A stretch of DNA of 64,000 nt, taken from contig CM077594.1 in the NCBI GenBank assembly GCA_039654915.1, forward strand, positions 86,504,893-86,568,892, read 5' to 3'. This DNA is from Aquilaria yunnanensis. Its lineage: Eukaryota > Streptophyta > Magnoliopsida > Malvales > Thymelaeaceae. Under the pieces are notes generated by a model that saw only the letters and a list, made by a program, of their open reading frames with translations, ran no database searches and was not told the origin of the DNA. Of the stretch, positions 24,271 through 36,329 are shown piece after piece; the stretch's first letter is position 1, and each line of letters begins with the position of its first letter. The translations under genes and the position numbers were made by a program.

Positions 24271-25139
24271 CACTGAAAAATAATAATTGAAAGTCAATTG
24301 CAAGTATTTTTAGTTGCCCTTTAATCACTTTTTGGTGGAGCTCACTTTTGGAGCAACTAAACCATTCAGTCATCACTTAAATAATTATTCATCAGTCGCT
24401 CTTTTGGTCAAATTTTTAAAATTAAGTCGTTGTATTTGAAAAATTAGTCGCTTATGTATAGTACAACTTTCTCCGCTTCTTCACCGTGTTTTTCACCACT
24501 TTCTCTCCACAACTTGCCAAGCGCCTGTGTAACTCTCTCTTCCTTCCATTTTTATTTTGCTTTGTTTCCTTGTCCTTCAACATTCTCATATTTCATTCCT
24601 TATTGCCCCAGCCCAGCAAATCGGAGAAATAGGAAAGTAAAGCAAACCCATAAAGGTAGAGTGCTTTAGCAAAGGAAAACTAACTTTCATCCAAGTCACC
24701 TTCATCATCGATCATTATCTCTTCGACAATAACTTCATTGAGACCAGTTCCATGTTTGATCTTTAGTTTCTTCCCTCATCTCCAAATCCCCAGTAAAAGA
24801 GGTACTAATTGATTAAATCCATCTTTTTAATTTTCTTCATTCACTTGCTAGATTGTTTTGATTCCAATATTTTACTTGGGTTCACGCAGGCGTTGAAGAG
24901 TTTGCCAAGTCTAAGAGTGATTTGGATGAGTAGATCTAGAATTTTAAAAAATGAAAAAAAGGAACCATATTTAATCAACCAACCAGCATAGTGCCCATTA
25001 AAGGAGTGATTGGATAATTCAGTAGCTCCTAGTAGTCGTTTGTCAGTTGCTTATAACTAGCGACTAAGTTTTTTGAAACTAAAAATTTTAGTCGCTCAGA
25101 GTGACTGAATGTGACTAGAAAGACAGTTATTTTTTTTTT
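24271..25139. mobile_element. Possible CACTA-like remnant
   Basis: The left edge is CACTGAAAAATAATAATTG. Both edges hold scattered short AGTCGCT/AGCGACT and GTTGC words in opposite orientation, as in the subterminal repeats of CACTA elements. The right edge reads GACTAGAAAGACAGTTATTTT. The ends are too diverged to be sure, and no transposase is present. Confidence 0.35.
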
Positions 25140-26124
25140 ATGTTATAATAAATAACATTGACAAAGACAGCGATTGAAGACAGGAACGAAGGCTGAAGGT
25201 AGGGACAAAGGCAAAAAGAAAAGATGAAAGCTAAGATGAAGAGGGGCCAAAGAATTGAAGATGGCAATGGGGTGACATTAACATGAGCATATCTAAGGAC
25301 AAACTTGGAAAATAAATGCAAAAAAACCCTCACCTAAAACCTTGTACAAAATGAAATGAAGCAAACAATGCGGGATTGAGAAAGTATATAATAGTAAAGT
25401 CTATATGGATTAAATGAAAAAAAATGGATAATGTAGAACCCTAGCTGCATGCCACTCTCTACCTTTCTCTAAAAAAGTCTCTACATTGGTCTAATTAGCC
25501 GAATCCAACTACTTTTCTAGCCAGATTTGGCCATTCTTTTTTTTAATTTTTATGTTATTTCTTCAAATAATTGACTTCATTAGTAGAGTTTTCTCCTTGC
25601 CTTTGTCAGATCTAGATTTCTTATCTTTGACAGATGAAGCAGATGAGTTGCAAATTGAAGAAGCAGCAACAGAGAGTTCCACTTAAAGGAATCGTTTGAT
25701 CTACTCTCTCATAGTGGATATGGAGTTAGTGTTTATTAGTCCAAGCATTATACTAGATTTATGACCCTTATATTTTTGAAGGGTTTTTTCTGTTAATTTG
25801 TAGGTTTGCATACCTGGCATACTTGTGCATTGTCTACAATTTTTTTGTATGATACAGTATCTTAAGGACACTGAATGATATAATTTGAGTTTATTGTCTC
25901 TGTGAAGTTTAGCATTTTGTATATTATTGGTAGATGCTGTATGACCTATAAGTTAATGGAAAAAAAAATTCATAAAAAAAATTGAAAAAATGGAACTAGA
26001 AATAACCATTCAATCAATTAATTAAGCCTTAATCCTAATTAATTAAGTTATGCTACATTAATCCTAATTAATTAAGGTATGCTACATTAATCCGATGTCT
26101 CTATTTAATTCAGTTGGAATGATG
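25140..26124. other. Intergenic DNA with a 30-bp tandem duplication
   Basis: Two copies of a unit of about 30 bp (TTAATCCTAATTAATTAAG then TATGCTACA) lie at about 26029-26093, with part of a third. A coding-like piece around 25620-25690 (after CTTTGACAG) could not be assigned to a gene. Otherwise nothing recognised. Confidence 0.5.
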
Positions 26125-26838
26125 GAATTAAATACTGTGGTATACCGCTCACCTGCATGCGGTACAAATGTTTTTGCACTTTATTATTTTATCGCACTGT
26201 ATATCATGATATTTCACATACAACTTACTTTTTGTGTACATTTTGTCTAATAAATTGCAGTATACAGCAAATACCGCGAGGTATATACTGCAGTATTTTA
26301 TTTTTTACGGATGTGTATAAGAATATTTTTTTGTCATTTTACATCAAAATATCATAAATATATAAAATATTAAAATATAATTAGCACACATATCGTAAAA
26401 TAAAAATTTACTTTTATTCTTTTGATTACTTTTTTCAGTTAACATTAAAATTTAATAATTATTTTGAGCCATCTAGAAACTCAATATGATATTAGAAAAT
26501 ATATTGTTATTATTAAAGTATTATTTTTCTCTTATATCAATAAATTATTTTTTTCCTGAATATTATTTCATTTTCTCCATATATAACATTTTTTTTAATT
26601 TTTTTATTAAAAAAATGTTTTATCATATATATTTTATTTATATTTAACAAATTATGATGAGAAAAGTTAGAATACATATAAAATATGTAAAAAAAATTTA
26701 TTGAATTTATGTCATCTTAAAATATTATTCTAACATTTATTTTTTTGTGAAAATGGTAACGGTATGTAATGCGGTATACCATATGATATATGTTAAAAAT
26801 TTGGGTGCGGTATACCTAGTGGTAGTGGTATTTAACAC
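26125..26838. mobile_element. AT-rich inverted-repeat element with GGTATACCGC ends
   Basis: The left end has ATTAAATACTGTGGTATACC followed by GC; the right end read on the minus strand has GTTAAATACCACTACC and then GGTATACCGCACCC. Further GCGGTAT words repeat inside both ends. About 714 bp, no coding capacity. Target duplication unclear. Confidence 0.55.
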
Positions 26839-27535
26839 CTTAGAAGCAAGCTCACTAAACAGCCAATGCAATATTTCTCTTTTACTAAATTTTTCGAAAT
26901 GAGTTTAGGCCTCTCATTACCTCTCACACATATACAAGTCTCTTGCACATCGATTCCTCTATTGGTCTCAGACTACTTGGGCAACTCTTCCTAATTGTAT
27001 CCTCAGTTGCCAATACTTTAACCATACTTTAAATCTATCAAATTATCCTCACTTAACCACAAACATCTGCGTTTCTGTAACATTCATTTTCGTCATATAT
27101 TATTTTTTCCACATATTCTAACAGTCAATGAATATAAAGAAAGGTAAAATTGAAACAAGGAGTAATAATTTATTGGAAATACCATGAAAAGAATGCGATT
27201 ATGAAGTGTTCAAGGAACCTGAGGCAAGCCATTCCACTTGCATAGAGTGTTGCAATAACTTCCACAAGGCTACTAAGAGAAGGAAAATTTATATGCGAGA
27301 GACCATGACAGACACTCCCTATTCCAAAATTATTTGCAATATATTTTATTTTGTACAATTTTTAAATTTTGAAATATTTTTATATTCAGTAAATTATTTA
27401 CATATTTCTTTTTATGCTATTATTTAAAATTAAATTTTCTATCTTTCTTGATTTATTGATTTATGTGTAGGAAGTGAAAAACAAACTAAAAACAACTTTT
27501 CCTTTTCCTTTTACTTAGTCTCATGTCAAACTAGT
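26839..27535. other. Intergenic DNA, no gene supported
   Basis: Short frames only. The stretch from about 27318 (CTCCCTATTCCAAAATTATTTGC) to 27440 resembles one end of the Stowaway-like family seen at 45738, with the same AGTAAATTATTT word, but its other end is not clear. Confidence 0.4.
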
Positions 27536-27543
27536 GTTGTAAG

Positions 27544-28380
27544 TAGAGGTGAAAAGAGGCCAGGTTTTTTTCAGGTAACTCGAGCTCAAATTGAGACTTT
27601 TCGAGCTGAGGTTTTTCGAGTTCAGGCTCGAGCCTTAAGGCATTCGGCCCTATAGGCTCACGGGGCTATTGGGCTCAAGTTCTTCAAGTCCAAAGCCTCC
27701 AAGTCCTAAGTCCTAACCCTTACGGCCAGAAGTTGCTGCCTTTCTCCGAGCCAAGGACATGCCTCCAAGGATGTGGCTGACCGTCGACTAATTCTAACCC
27801 ACCCATCCCACTGTCCAACCCAATCGGCGCCCACCACCAAGATCAATGCTGACAGGCGACAGCACAGCGACGAGAGCCAAATATTGGCGATGATCTCCGG
27901 CGTCGTCGCAAAGTTGAGGTCCAACAATTTGAGCCCGCGACGATAGCTTATCCCACTTGAGTCTGTGATTAAAATGGCGACGAGAGGCTCACGTTGGCAG
28001 CAGAAACTAGGCCGGCCTTGCTCATATTTCATCTTGTTATTGGTAATTGCTTGTTGTTGCTTCATTTGATTTACAAATTTCACCTTTGAACGATGATGGC
28101 GATTCAAATGATGACCTCGATTTGAACAAATTTGATGGAGATGGGCACGAGATTGGGTGATGGTGAACTAACCTAGATGAGATGTTGGGGTTTGATAGTA
28201 GATTTGGCTGCACAACTAATGTATCGATGATATTTACAAACTGATGAGCTTTTCGGGTAAAGCTCGAGCCTAAAAATTTTGGGCTCGAGCAATTCGAGCT
28301 CAAGCTCGGGTGGTGCCGAACAGTATAGGGGCTGAGTTCGAGCCCAATGGGCTTGGGCTCGGCTCGGCCCATTTTCATCC
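27544..28380. mobile_element. Non-autonomous hAT element rich in CTCGAG words
   Basis: The left end TAGAGGTGAAAAGAGGCC and the right end GGCCCATTTTCATCC are imperfect inverted repeats. The subterminal arms are dense in CGAGCTC, GCTCGAGCC and GGGCTCG words. Flanks GTTGTAAG (27536-27543) and CTTGTAAG (28380-28387) match at 7 of 8 positions and share one boundary base with the element, fitting a hAT 8-bp duplication. The centre (about 27700-28200) is GC-richer and has open frames on the minus strand, possibly acquired sequence, but without recognisable domains. Confidence 0.75.
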
Positions 28381-28582
28381 TTGTAAGAGACGAACTGGAC
28401 TAGTCAATTAATTAATTTGATTCCGAACTATTATCTTTGACAATTCGGCCATTGGCTCATTAGATATTCTGTCAAAACTGGTCAAAACCACTCAAAACCA
28501 TTTAATCTATTGAATCATGAACTAAAATGACTTTTATTTAGGAGGATGGGCAGCATGCATGATTTTTCTTTATAATGGCGGG

Positions 28583-29272
28583 TAGAGGTGGGACCTGGGC
28601 CGGGTCAACCCGGCCCGAACCGGGGACCGGCCCGGAAGTCCAACCCGGCCCGGCCCGGTCAAACCCGCCCCGCCCCGGCAAAAGCCCGCTAAGATATAGG
28701 CCGAATATGGGCCCGAAAGGAGGAGGTGGTGCAAAACGGACCGCCCCGGACCAGGACCAGCCCCACCCCGCCCCGCCCGCAGGTTTCTATTATACATGTA
28801 GTTTGTATTTGATCTGATTATGTTGTTCAGCACAGATTACAGGTTTCTATTATTTATCATTTTCGAAACGTTTTTGCCATTTCAAAATGTAAGGTCTGTT
28901 CCGATTATTTGTACGTGTATTTTGGTTTTTTAACTTAATAAAACTTACATCGGATGTAGTCTTTTTTCTTAAAAATATTTATGACATATATAATTAATTA
29001 TGTTTTTAATTTTTTTTATAAAAAAACTCCAAACCCGCCCCGCCCCGGGCCCGGCTCGGGACCGCCCCGCCCTGCCCCAGGCCTATCTCGGGACCGCCCC
29101 GCCCCGCCGCCGACCCGGCTCGGGACCGCTCTGCCCCGCCCCCGACTCGGCTCGGGACCGGCTCGCCGGCTCAGGACCGCCCCACCCCGGACCCGGCTCG
29201 GGACCGCCCTGCCTACATCCGGTTCGTGCTCGGGCCTCAGGACCGGCAGGGCCGACCCGGTTCCTACCTCTA
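28583..29272. mobile_element. Non-autonomous hAT element with very GC-rich arms
   Basis: Termini TAGAGGTGGGACC and, inverted, TAGAGGTAGGAACC. Flanks ATGGCGGG (28575-28582) and TTGGCGGG (29273-29280) match at 7 of 8 positions. The arms are packed with CCCGGCCCG and GGCTCGGGACCG words, a composition far from the AT-rich surroundings, while the centre (28785-29030) is AT-rich. Long frames on both strands come from the GC-rich repeats (Pro, Arg, Gly) and are not genes. Confidence 0.85.
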
Positions 29273-29280
29273 TTGGCGGG

Positions 29281-29849
29281 TGAACTGGCAGTTGAATTGT
29301 AAACAATAAGCCCTTTTTTTTTGTTTTTTGTACTCATAATCATTTACATTGTAGGGTATTAGAGAGTATTTAAAAAGTTAGGAGTTGAAGTGTTTGAGTT
29401 AGCAAAGTTTAAGGGTGAATTGTGGATTTAGGTCTTTAATTAAGAATGATTATCATTACAATATAAGTTGGAGGATATTGCATGGGCCTTATGACCTCAA
29501 CGCCGTTTTGCCATGTGCGGACACAATAAGCTTTTTCAGTTCCCTCACGATTCACTTCCACGACATTGTGTTAAAGCCAAAAATTTCAACCAATTGGAAC
29601 GGAGCATTACATCTCAGCCCAAGGACATAAGCTTTTGTTCCAAACTTTCTCCAAGGAATCAACTACTTGCACGCCTCTAACTCTAAGGCTCTAACCCAAT
29701 TTCATCGAAGTCTCAGTCTCTTTAAGATTCGCACCAGACAAACCTAAATGCTATACTGTAGCTAGCTTAGAGGTCCATGGTGATCGAAGTAAGCTTTGTT
29801 ACCTGCAGCTTCCAATTTGAAATACTTGAGCTGCTTGGTTGGTGGACTA
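29281..29849 (+). other. 5' flank of the PPR gene
   Basis: No gene seen. An upstream ATG at 29777 lies in another frame and opens a frame of 88 codons that overlaps the PPR start, so it is either outside the transcript or a regulatory uORF. The PPR frame is open from about 29796, but the first in-frame ATG is 29850. Confidence 0.45.
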
Positions 29850-31625
29850 ATGACGAGCCTATTTTCTCCAGAGCTCGAAGGGCATTTCATCCGAAGTATT
29901 TTTGCTGTCGTCTTGAAGGGTCAATGGAACAGTATCTTGAAACCCAGGATTGGAACAATCATCACTTCAAACGTCATCACCCAGGTTCTGTTTTGCCTTT
30001 CTTCTTACGATCATGGCCCTTCTTTGTCGTGGGAGCTCTTTAAATGGATTGAGTCAGTGCCAGATTACAAGCACTCCTTGGAAGCTTCCTGGACAATGGT
30101 TCATATTCTCACCAAGTACAAGCATTTCAGGACTGCACAGGACCTGCTCGAGAAAATTTCCCATAGAGAATTCCTGTCGTCGTCGCCCGTTTTGAATGCT
30201 TTGCTAGGTTTCCCTGAAGACCCTGAAGTCAATGCTCACGTGTTTAGCTGGCTTGTCATATCTTATGCAAAGTTGGGGAAGACACAAGATGCTATTCAGG
30301 TGTTTGAGCAGATGAGAATCCACGGTCTTAAGCCCCATTTGCATGCTTGTACCGTCATTTTGAACTCCCTCGCGAAAGATAGGTTGACGGATATGGTGTG
30401 GAAAATTTACAAGAAGATGACCCGACTCGGGGTTGTGCCTAATATCCATGTCTACAACGTTTTGCTTCATGCTTGTTGCAAATCTGGGGATCCAGAGAAG
30501 GCAGAGGAAGTGTTGAGTGAAATGGAGTTAAAAGGTGTCTTTCCTGACCTTTTTACTTACAATACGTTGATAGCGATGTACTGCAAGAAGAGCATGCATT
30601 ACGAGGCCTTGTCAGTTCAGGAAAGAATTGAAAGAGCAGGCCTTGATCCTGATATTTTTACATGTAATTCTCTTATTTATGGCTATTGTAGAGAAGGTAG
30701 AATGAGAGAGGCAGTACGGTTACTGAGGGAAACTAAAGGAGTTGTTCCTAACATCGTGACTTACACTACTTTGATTGATGGTTACTGTAGAGTGAATGAC
30801 CTGGAAGAAGCTTTTAGATTGCTTAAGGTGATGGAGACCAATGGTTTAAATCCTGGGGTTGTTACCTATAATTCAATTATTCGCAAGCTATGTGAAGAAG
30901 GCAGAATAAGGGATGCAAATAAGCTATTGATTGAGATGAGTGAAAAGAATGTCAAGGCTGATAATGTCACCTGCAACACATTGATCAACGCCTATTGTAA
31001 GAATGGAGATATGAGGTCTGCTATGAAGGTGAAGGCAAAGTTGGTGGAGGCTGGATTGAAAATGGACAAGTTTACATTTAAGGCATTGATCCATGGGTTT
31101 TGCAAGGTGAAAGATATGGACACTGCCAAAGAGCTCTTGTTGGACATGCTTGATGCAGGTTTCTCTCCCAGTTATTGCACTTACTCTTGGCTTGTAGATG
31201 GATATTGCAAACAAGGGAAAGAGGATGTAATCTTAGAAATCCCAGCCGAGTTTGAGAGGAGAGGGTTGTGTGCAGATGTCGCGATGTACAGGGCACTCAT
31301 AAGGAGGTTTTGCAGGCAAGGAAAAGTTGATTATGCTCAAAGGATTTTTGATTTTATGCTCGGAAAGAATATTTCAGGAGATAGTCTGATATACACTAGT
31401 CTGGCATTTGCTTACTGGAAAACAGGGAAGGTTAAGGTGGTGTCAGATATGCTTGATGAGATGTACAAAAGAAGGTTGATGGTGACTTTGAAGATCTATA
31501 AATGTCTTACTGCTTCTCATGCTGCTGAGGAAGATATCTTACACATGTTCTGGAATCATGTGTCTGAGAAAGGTTTGATTACCAAAAGTACTCTGAAGGA
31601 TGCAGAGCTGGGAAGTCTCAGATGA
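29850..31625 (+). CDS. P-class pentatricopeptide repeat (PPR) protein
   Basis: 591 residues in one exon, starting MTSLFSPELEGHFIRSI. From about residue 125 to 560 it is built of roughly 12 tandem 35-residue PPR motifs, for example VYNVLLHACCKSGDPEKAEE, TYTTLIDGYCRVNDLEEAFR and TYNSIIRKLCEEGRIRDANK, each with the usual xP(D/N) at the repeat end. There is no E, DYW or SMR domain, so it belongs to the P class, whose members bind organelle RNA and act in processing, stabilisation, splicing or translation. A mitochondrial or plastid location is expected but the presequence is not diagnostic. It resembles the Arabidopsis At5g38730 group from memory. Motif 9-10 (PAEFERRGL) is slightly degenerate. 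No stop or frameshift, so probably functional. Confidence 0.93.
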   Translation: MTSLFSPELEGHFIRSIFAVVLKGQWNSILKPRIGTIITSNVITQVLFCLSSYDHGPSLSWELFKWIESVPDYKHSLEASWTMVHILTKYKHFRTAQDLLEKISHREFLSSSPVLNALLGFPEDPEVNAHVFSWLVISYAKLGKTQDAIQVFEQMRIHGLKPHLHACTVILNSLAKDRLTDMVWKIYKKMTRLGVVPNIHVYNVLLHACCKSGDPEKAEEVLSEMELKGVFPDLFTYNTLIAMYCKKSMHYEALSVQERIERAGLDPDIFTCNSLIYGYCREGRMREAVRLLRETKGVVPNIVTYTTLIDGYCRVNDLEEAFRLLKVMETNGLNPGVVTYNSIIRKLCEEGRIRDANKLLIEMSEKNVKADNVTCNTLINAYCKNGDMRSAMKVKAKLVEAGLKMDKFTFKALIHGFCKVKDMDTAKELLLDMLDAGFSPSYCTYSWLVDGYCKQGKEDVILEIPAEFERRGLCADVAMYRALIRRFCRQGKVDYAQRIFDFMLGKNISGDSLIYTSLAFAYWKTGKVKVVSDMLDEMYKRRLMVTLKIYKCLTASHAAEEDILHMFWNHVSEKGLITKSTLKDAELGSLR

Positions 31626-33299
31626 AGTTAAAGTTTTGATGGTGCATGCTGTCAATGCTGGAAGTAAGGAACATTACAATGGCCAAGAAGCTGGTTGCAC
31701 TAAAAGTATTTTCTTGACAATGAAAGCTCTGTTTGATATTAATGTCATCAATTAGCGTTAGAGTTTTGGAACATCTATCCAATGGTAGCTTTTAATTTTT
31801 AGCTTTAGTGATTTCATCTCTACTGTTGAATAAATTATCAAAAATTCTAATGCTAATCACAAAAGTTATTTCTAAACAGGGCTGAAATCTAGGAGCATCT
31901 CGTTGAAGGCACAATATCATTTGGGTGTTTGATAAAGCAATTCTTGTGGGCAGGATCTGAAACGTATTAATTGTTTCAGCCCAATGTACCCCGGGTTTGC
32001 CCAGCAGGTGAGTTGGTTTATTACGCTTCTTGACTTGCTAAAGCTGTGAGCAAATTAGTTAGAATGCTAAGATTGCTCCATTCATTTATAGCAAAAACAG
32101 CCGGTCGCTTCCGTCGCTTTGCTGCACATGTAACATTAACAGAGTACAGAATCTACGAGGCCACTCACCGGATACAAGACGCAAATTAACGTAGAGAAGC
32201 CAACCACTTGCTACGACTGTTAGCGTGGAATCATCTTTCAACATCTTATTCTTCCCAGCGTAGGATGCTTCCTCTTCTATGTACTGTGGAATTACGATAA
32301 ATGAGTAGTATATTTATGTTTAAACTATGATTTTTATTTGAAATAAATTTATAATTCAACATAAGTTATTATGTATTACTTTATTTATGATTTTTTACTT
32401 TCAATTGTAAATATACATATTCTTCTAAAAATATGCTTGATATTTAAAGGAAAGTCTAAAAAATTTAATATATCCATTCCCATATGGCAAGTACGATCCA
32501 ATCTCAATTACTCGCAAAGAGGGTTAGGGATTAGTTATGACATCTCTAGGTCCTACAGACTCCATGAGCAAATCATTGCAAAAACAATTTCATTGTATAT
32601 AGTGTCTAATGACAATCAAGTGGTAAAATTTTTTATTGTTGATAGTGCCTCATGACAATCAAAGTGGCATAAGGGCATTTGCCTGTTCTGGATGGGAATT
32701 AATAAGCCTCCTGTATTTTAACAGTGTATTTTCATTCCATAATGCTCTTCATCACTGGAAGCAAAGCTCTGAGGGCTGTTGGGTGCAAGCTTAGTTGCAC
32801 TTACTGTTCTTTCTGGTTATGCTCAGCTCTTTCAAGCAGTGCGAGGACTATTGATACTTAGCCCTCATATGTTTTAGCTCATTCAATAAACTCTAAGCAT
32901 ACTAAAAGTGTTTCCAGCTATTCAGTGGTCATAATTCCTTTATTCATGCTATTCGGTTGTTCCAACTCATGCTTTGACAATACAGCCTTTACCTTAACTT
33001 ATCTATTTTGTAACTTCTAATTCTAATTACTAATTACAACTAAAATCTTAAATAGAACAACGTTGACCTTCAATATTTTCTTAAATTCAAAGAAAATACA
33101 TAAAAATATAAAAAAGTTACTTATTTTCCATAAAATTTTTAAAAAATGATATATGCAGAGATGTGTACAACTTCCTACCACTAGCACTAAAACTTGCCGT
33201 AGCATAACACTAAAAAATGACAAAAAAAAAATAAAGGCATGACAATTGATTAACCGGCTGGGTGGTTGTGGGGTTGTGATAGAGTATATAAAATGAAAA
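31626..33299. other. Intergenic DNA downstream of the PPR gene
   Basis: The first 200-300 bp is probably 3' UTR. Beyond that I see no gene. A short direct repeat (TAGTG(T/C)CT(A/C)ATGACAATCAA) occurs at about 32599 and 32644. A block with two possible gene-like borders at 32450-32660 has no recognised domain. Confidence 0.45.
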
Positions 33300-35870
33300 A
33301 AATTATGATAAATAAATTGTAGAAAGTAGAAAATAAGTTGTAATTATTTTGATATGTTACTAAATAATTTATTATCATTTTTTTGAAATGTTATTGTAAA
33401 ATGTTTGTGAAATAAATTAAATCAATGACATTAAAAACAAATAAGAGAAAGAGGAAATTCAAGTAACACAAAAAATTGTTTGAAGGAAAAAATATGAGAG
33501 TTAATGGAAACATGAAAAATGGAGTTTATATATTAGCAGTAAGTACATTTGTTGGCAAAAGTAAGTAAATGCGAATGAAAGGTGAGATGGTGTAATGGAA
33601 AAATGTTAGTAATGTTTAGAAGTCCTATAATTTTCCTACAATGTTCATCAATTTGTTCCTACAACATTGATCAATACACAAAAGAGAATATACAACTTTC
33701 ATCCTATTGGTGTGGAAGAGAAATACAAGGTGAAGTGAGGCCTGGAGGATCAAGAACGAAGGTCTCTGAGACATATTTAGGTCAACAGTGGTCTTCTAAA
33801 ATTTGGTATTTTTTTTTCTTAATTTTGAAAAGTTAGAGAAAATAGGTTTTTACATGGTGAAGTGGGGCCAAAAGGATTAAAGGCATTTGATGGGAATGCC
33901 CTTGTTGGTAAGTAATCATTTTTTACAAGGTGAATTCGCTTTTTATAGAAACTAAATTGCCTTTGTATTTGACTAAGTCGCTTTTTGTTGACATGGGCTT
34001 TTGCGGTTTTAAAAGTGAGAAATACGATGAACAAAATGTGAAAAATATGAAAAAGAAGCGATATGGTAGATGAACATGCAATTGAAATGTCAGAGAGATG
34101 ACATATTGTGTTAAAAAATTCATTTAGATTTGGGAAAATAGTGTTTATTTTTGGTAAAAAAAAACATTTTGGAACTAGGCAAAGTGTTTAAGGCTCAGTT
34201 TGGTATAATTTAACTTGCCCAAATTAACTTCTTTTTGGACCTGGGTAGTCCCTCATATGAACCCAACCTTATTTGCCCTCAAAGTTGCCAAATATTACAA
34301 AGTACAACAGTGGCCTAACCCGTTTTGTATGACTTGAATGGGCAAAACAGTAATTTTTTTTTTTTTGCAGCTTAAGAGGCCTTTTAAATAGGTCAAAGCA
34401 CACAATCCCCCTAATCCTCATGTTTTGGAAAAACCAAGAAGAAAAACACTTTAACTCTCCTTATTTAACTCTAGTCGAGTTGTCTTTAAATTTTTGAAAA
34501 TATGATAAGTGTGCAGGAAAAGTGTTTAGGTTGTGTTTTTCCCTTCCCCCACTTATGGAAATGGACTAGTTTTCATTTCCTCAATTTTCAATAGCATGAT
34601 GTTTTCTCAAATGGCTCATTGGCTTCGAAAATGGATTTTGTTTAGAGGCTTAGATATTTTTTTTATCACTTTGCATACAATCTCATTTAGTCCATGGGGA
34701 TTTTCACATTGCCACTGCGGCACTTTGCCGCAGCAGTTCTAGCCAAGAAATGATACAAAACAATCACATGTGAAACATACCGATAATTGCTTCAATAAGT
34801 TTGTAAGTGTTTATAGGACAATAAAAGTGTTTGTCATCCGTCTTTCCTTTATTCTCCTGTACTTCTTAAAAAATTGTATTTTAATGTGAAATGTTATTGT
34901 TGGGTAATTATGTTGGGAATTAATAATGTTCTCAATTTAATAAGGATTAAAAATTTTATTTGATGGTAGATAATCAATAGCATTGAAGAGAAGGATGATA
35001 AACAAAAGAAATTAATGAAAAAAATTACTACTATAAACAAAGTAAATAGATGTAGGAAGGAAAAAAATGATTGCATAGTTAATGTAAATATATGATAGGT
35101 AATGCAAAGATTGAGAGTTAACGTAAAGATATTGGATTTAGGGGAGAGGAGTAATTAGAATAAGGGTTGATAGAGTTAATGTATTAGTAATATGATTTGA
35201 AGTAAGTAGATTGGTTGGTAAATATAAATAAATGCAAATGCATTAGTGGAGAAATGTTAGTTGTGTTTAGAATTCCTTCATCAATTAGTTCCTATAGCAT
35301 TGATCATCATATGAAGAAAAATGAAGAAATTTGATCATCTTGGTGTAGAAAATGAATATAGGTTGCAATTAGCCTTGAAGGATCAAGGCTGTGAGAGTAT
35401 TGCAGGTTAGTGGTATTGTTGTTTATAATCTGTTTACTAAATTTTATAGGAGTTAGGAGAAGATAGTTTGGTAAAAAACGGCTAATTGAAATGCTTTTGT
35501 TAGCTCCATTTTACTTTTTGAGTTACCAATGAGCTTTTCGTAATTACTAAATTGCGTTTGTGATTACTAAATCATGTTTGAGTTTGACAAAGCCGCTTGA
35601 TGATAATATAGATTTTTGTGTGATGAAAGTATAAAAAGCGACAAACAAGTTTTGAAGAACATTATATAAAAATGATAAAGTGGATGAAGTTGTGTTTTTT
35701 AGTGTTAGAAAATCACTATTATTGTGCATGTGAAAAAAAGTTAATTTTGGCTTAAAGCATGTATATTATGTACAAAAGCGTTCATAATTCAAAATAGATG
35801 TTTGGATACTAATAAAAGGCTTTAAAGGTGTTAAAAAAATGTTGACAATGTAAAAAAAAAAAAGCATTGG
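33300..35870. repeat. Pair of diverged direct repeats, unknown element
   Basis: The segment at about 33490-34190 recurs in the same orientation at about 35110-35800. Shared words include ATGTTAGT(A/T)(A/G)TGTTTAGAA, GTTCCTA(C/T)A(A/G)CATTGATCA, AAGGATCAAG and a following GACAAAGTC..GCTT-type stretch. The copies are strongly diverged. The pair could be LTRs of an old element whose interior (34190-35110) has lost coding capacity, or two copies of a dispersed repeat. No primer site or target duplication was found. Confidence 0.5.
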
Positions 35871-36329
35871 AACAATCAAATAGAGTTAAAGCTACGGACA
35901 AACACCCTAACATAATCTTGGGATCAAACTTGTTACTAATCCTGAATAGGATCTGTTAGCGAAAAAAAAAGAAAAACTTCAGTGGCAAACCCTTAGAAAT
36001 TGATCACTGTTGCATGAAAGGCACGAATTTTTCCTATCACTCCATTAGCCCACCATCCTTGATGTTTGCAATTAAAGGCACGGGGACCCACACCACCGTA
36101 CCTTGATGTCCAGCACTATTGCCCTATCCAACCTACCTGTTCCTTTGTTGCCAATTTTTGAAAGGGAATCGAATGAGAGTGAGTAGTCCAACGTACAATT
36201 TCCAATGTTCAGAGCCCATTTTCCAAATTTTGGTAGCCTCATCACACTGTCCCTGATGATTTCAGCTTAGGACCAACACCCGTCAATTGCGGCTTGTGTT
36301 GGGGCCTAATGATGAACTAGTGACCCCTC
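35871..36329. other. Intergenic DNA, nothing recognised
   Basis: Mixed composition, no open frame of note, no repeat match to the rest of the window that I can see. Confidence 0.4.

Noticed and set aside
28575..29343. Several overlapping 80-100 codon frames on both strands rich in Pro, Arg and Gly
   Set aside because: They result from GC-rich repeats in the arms of a hAT element; open on all frames, no domain.
29777..30043. 88-codon frame starting at the upstream ATG 29777
   Set aside because: Overlaps the PPR gene in another frame and has no similarity to any family; at most a uORF.
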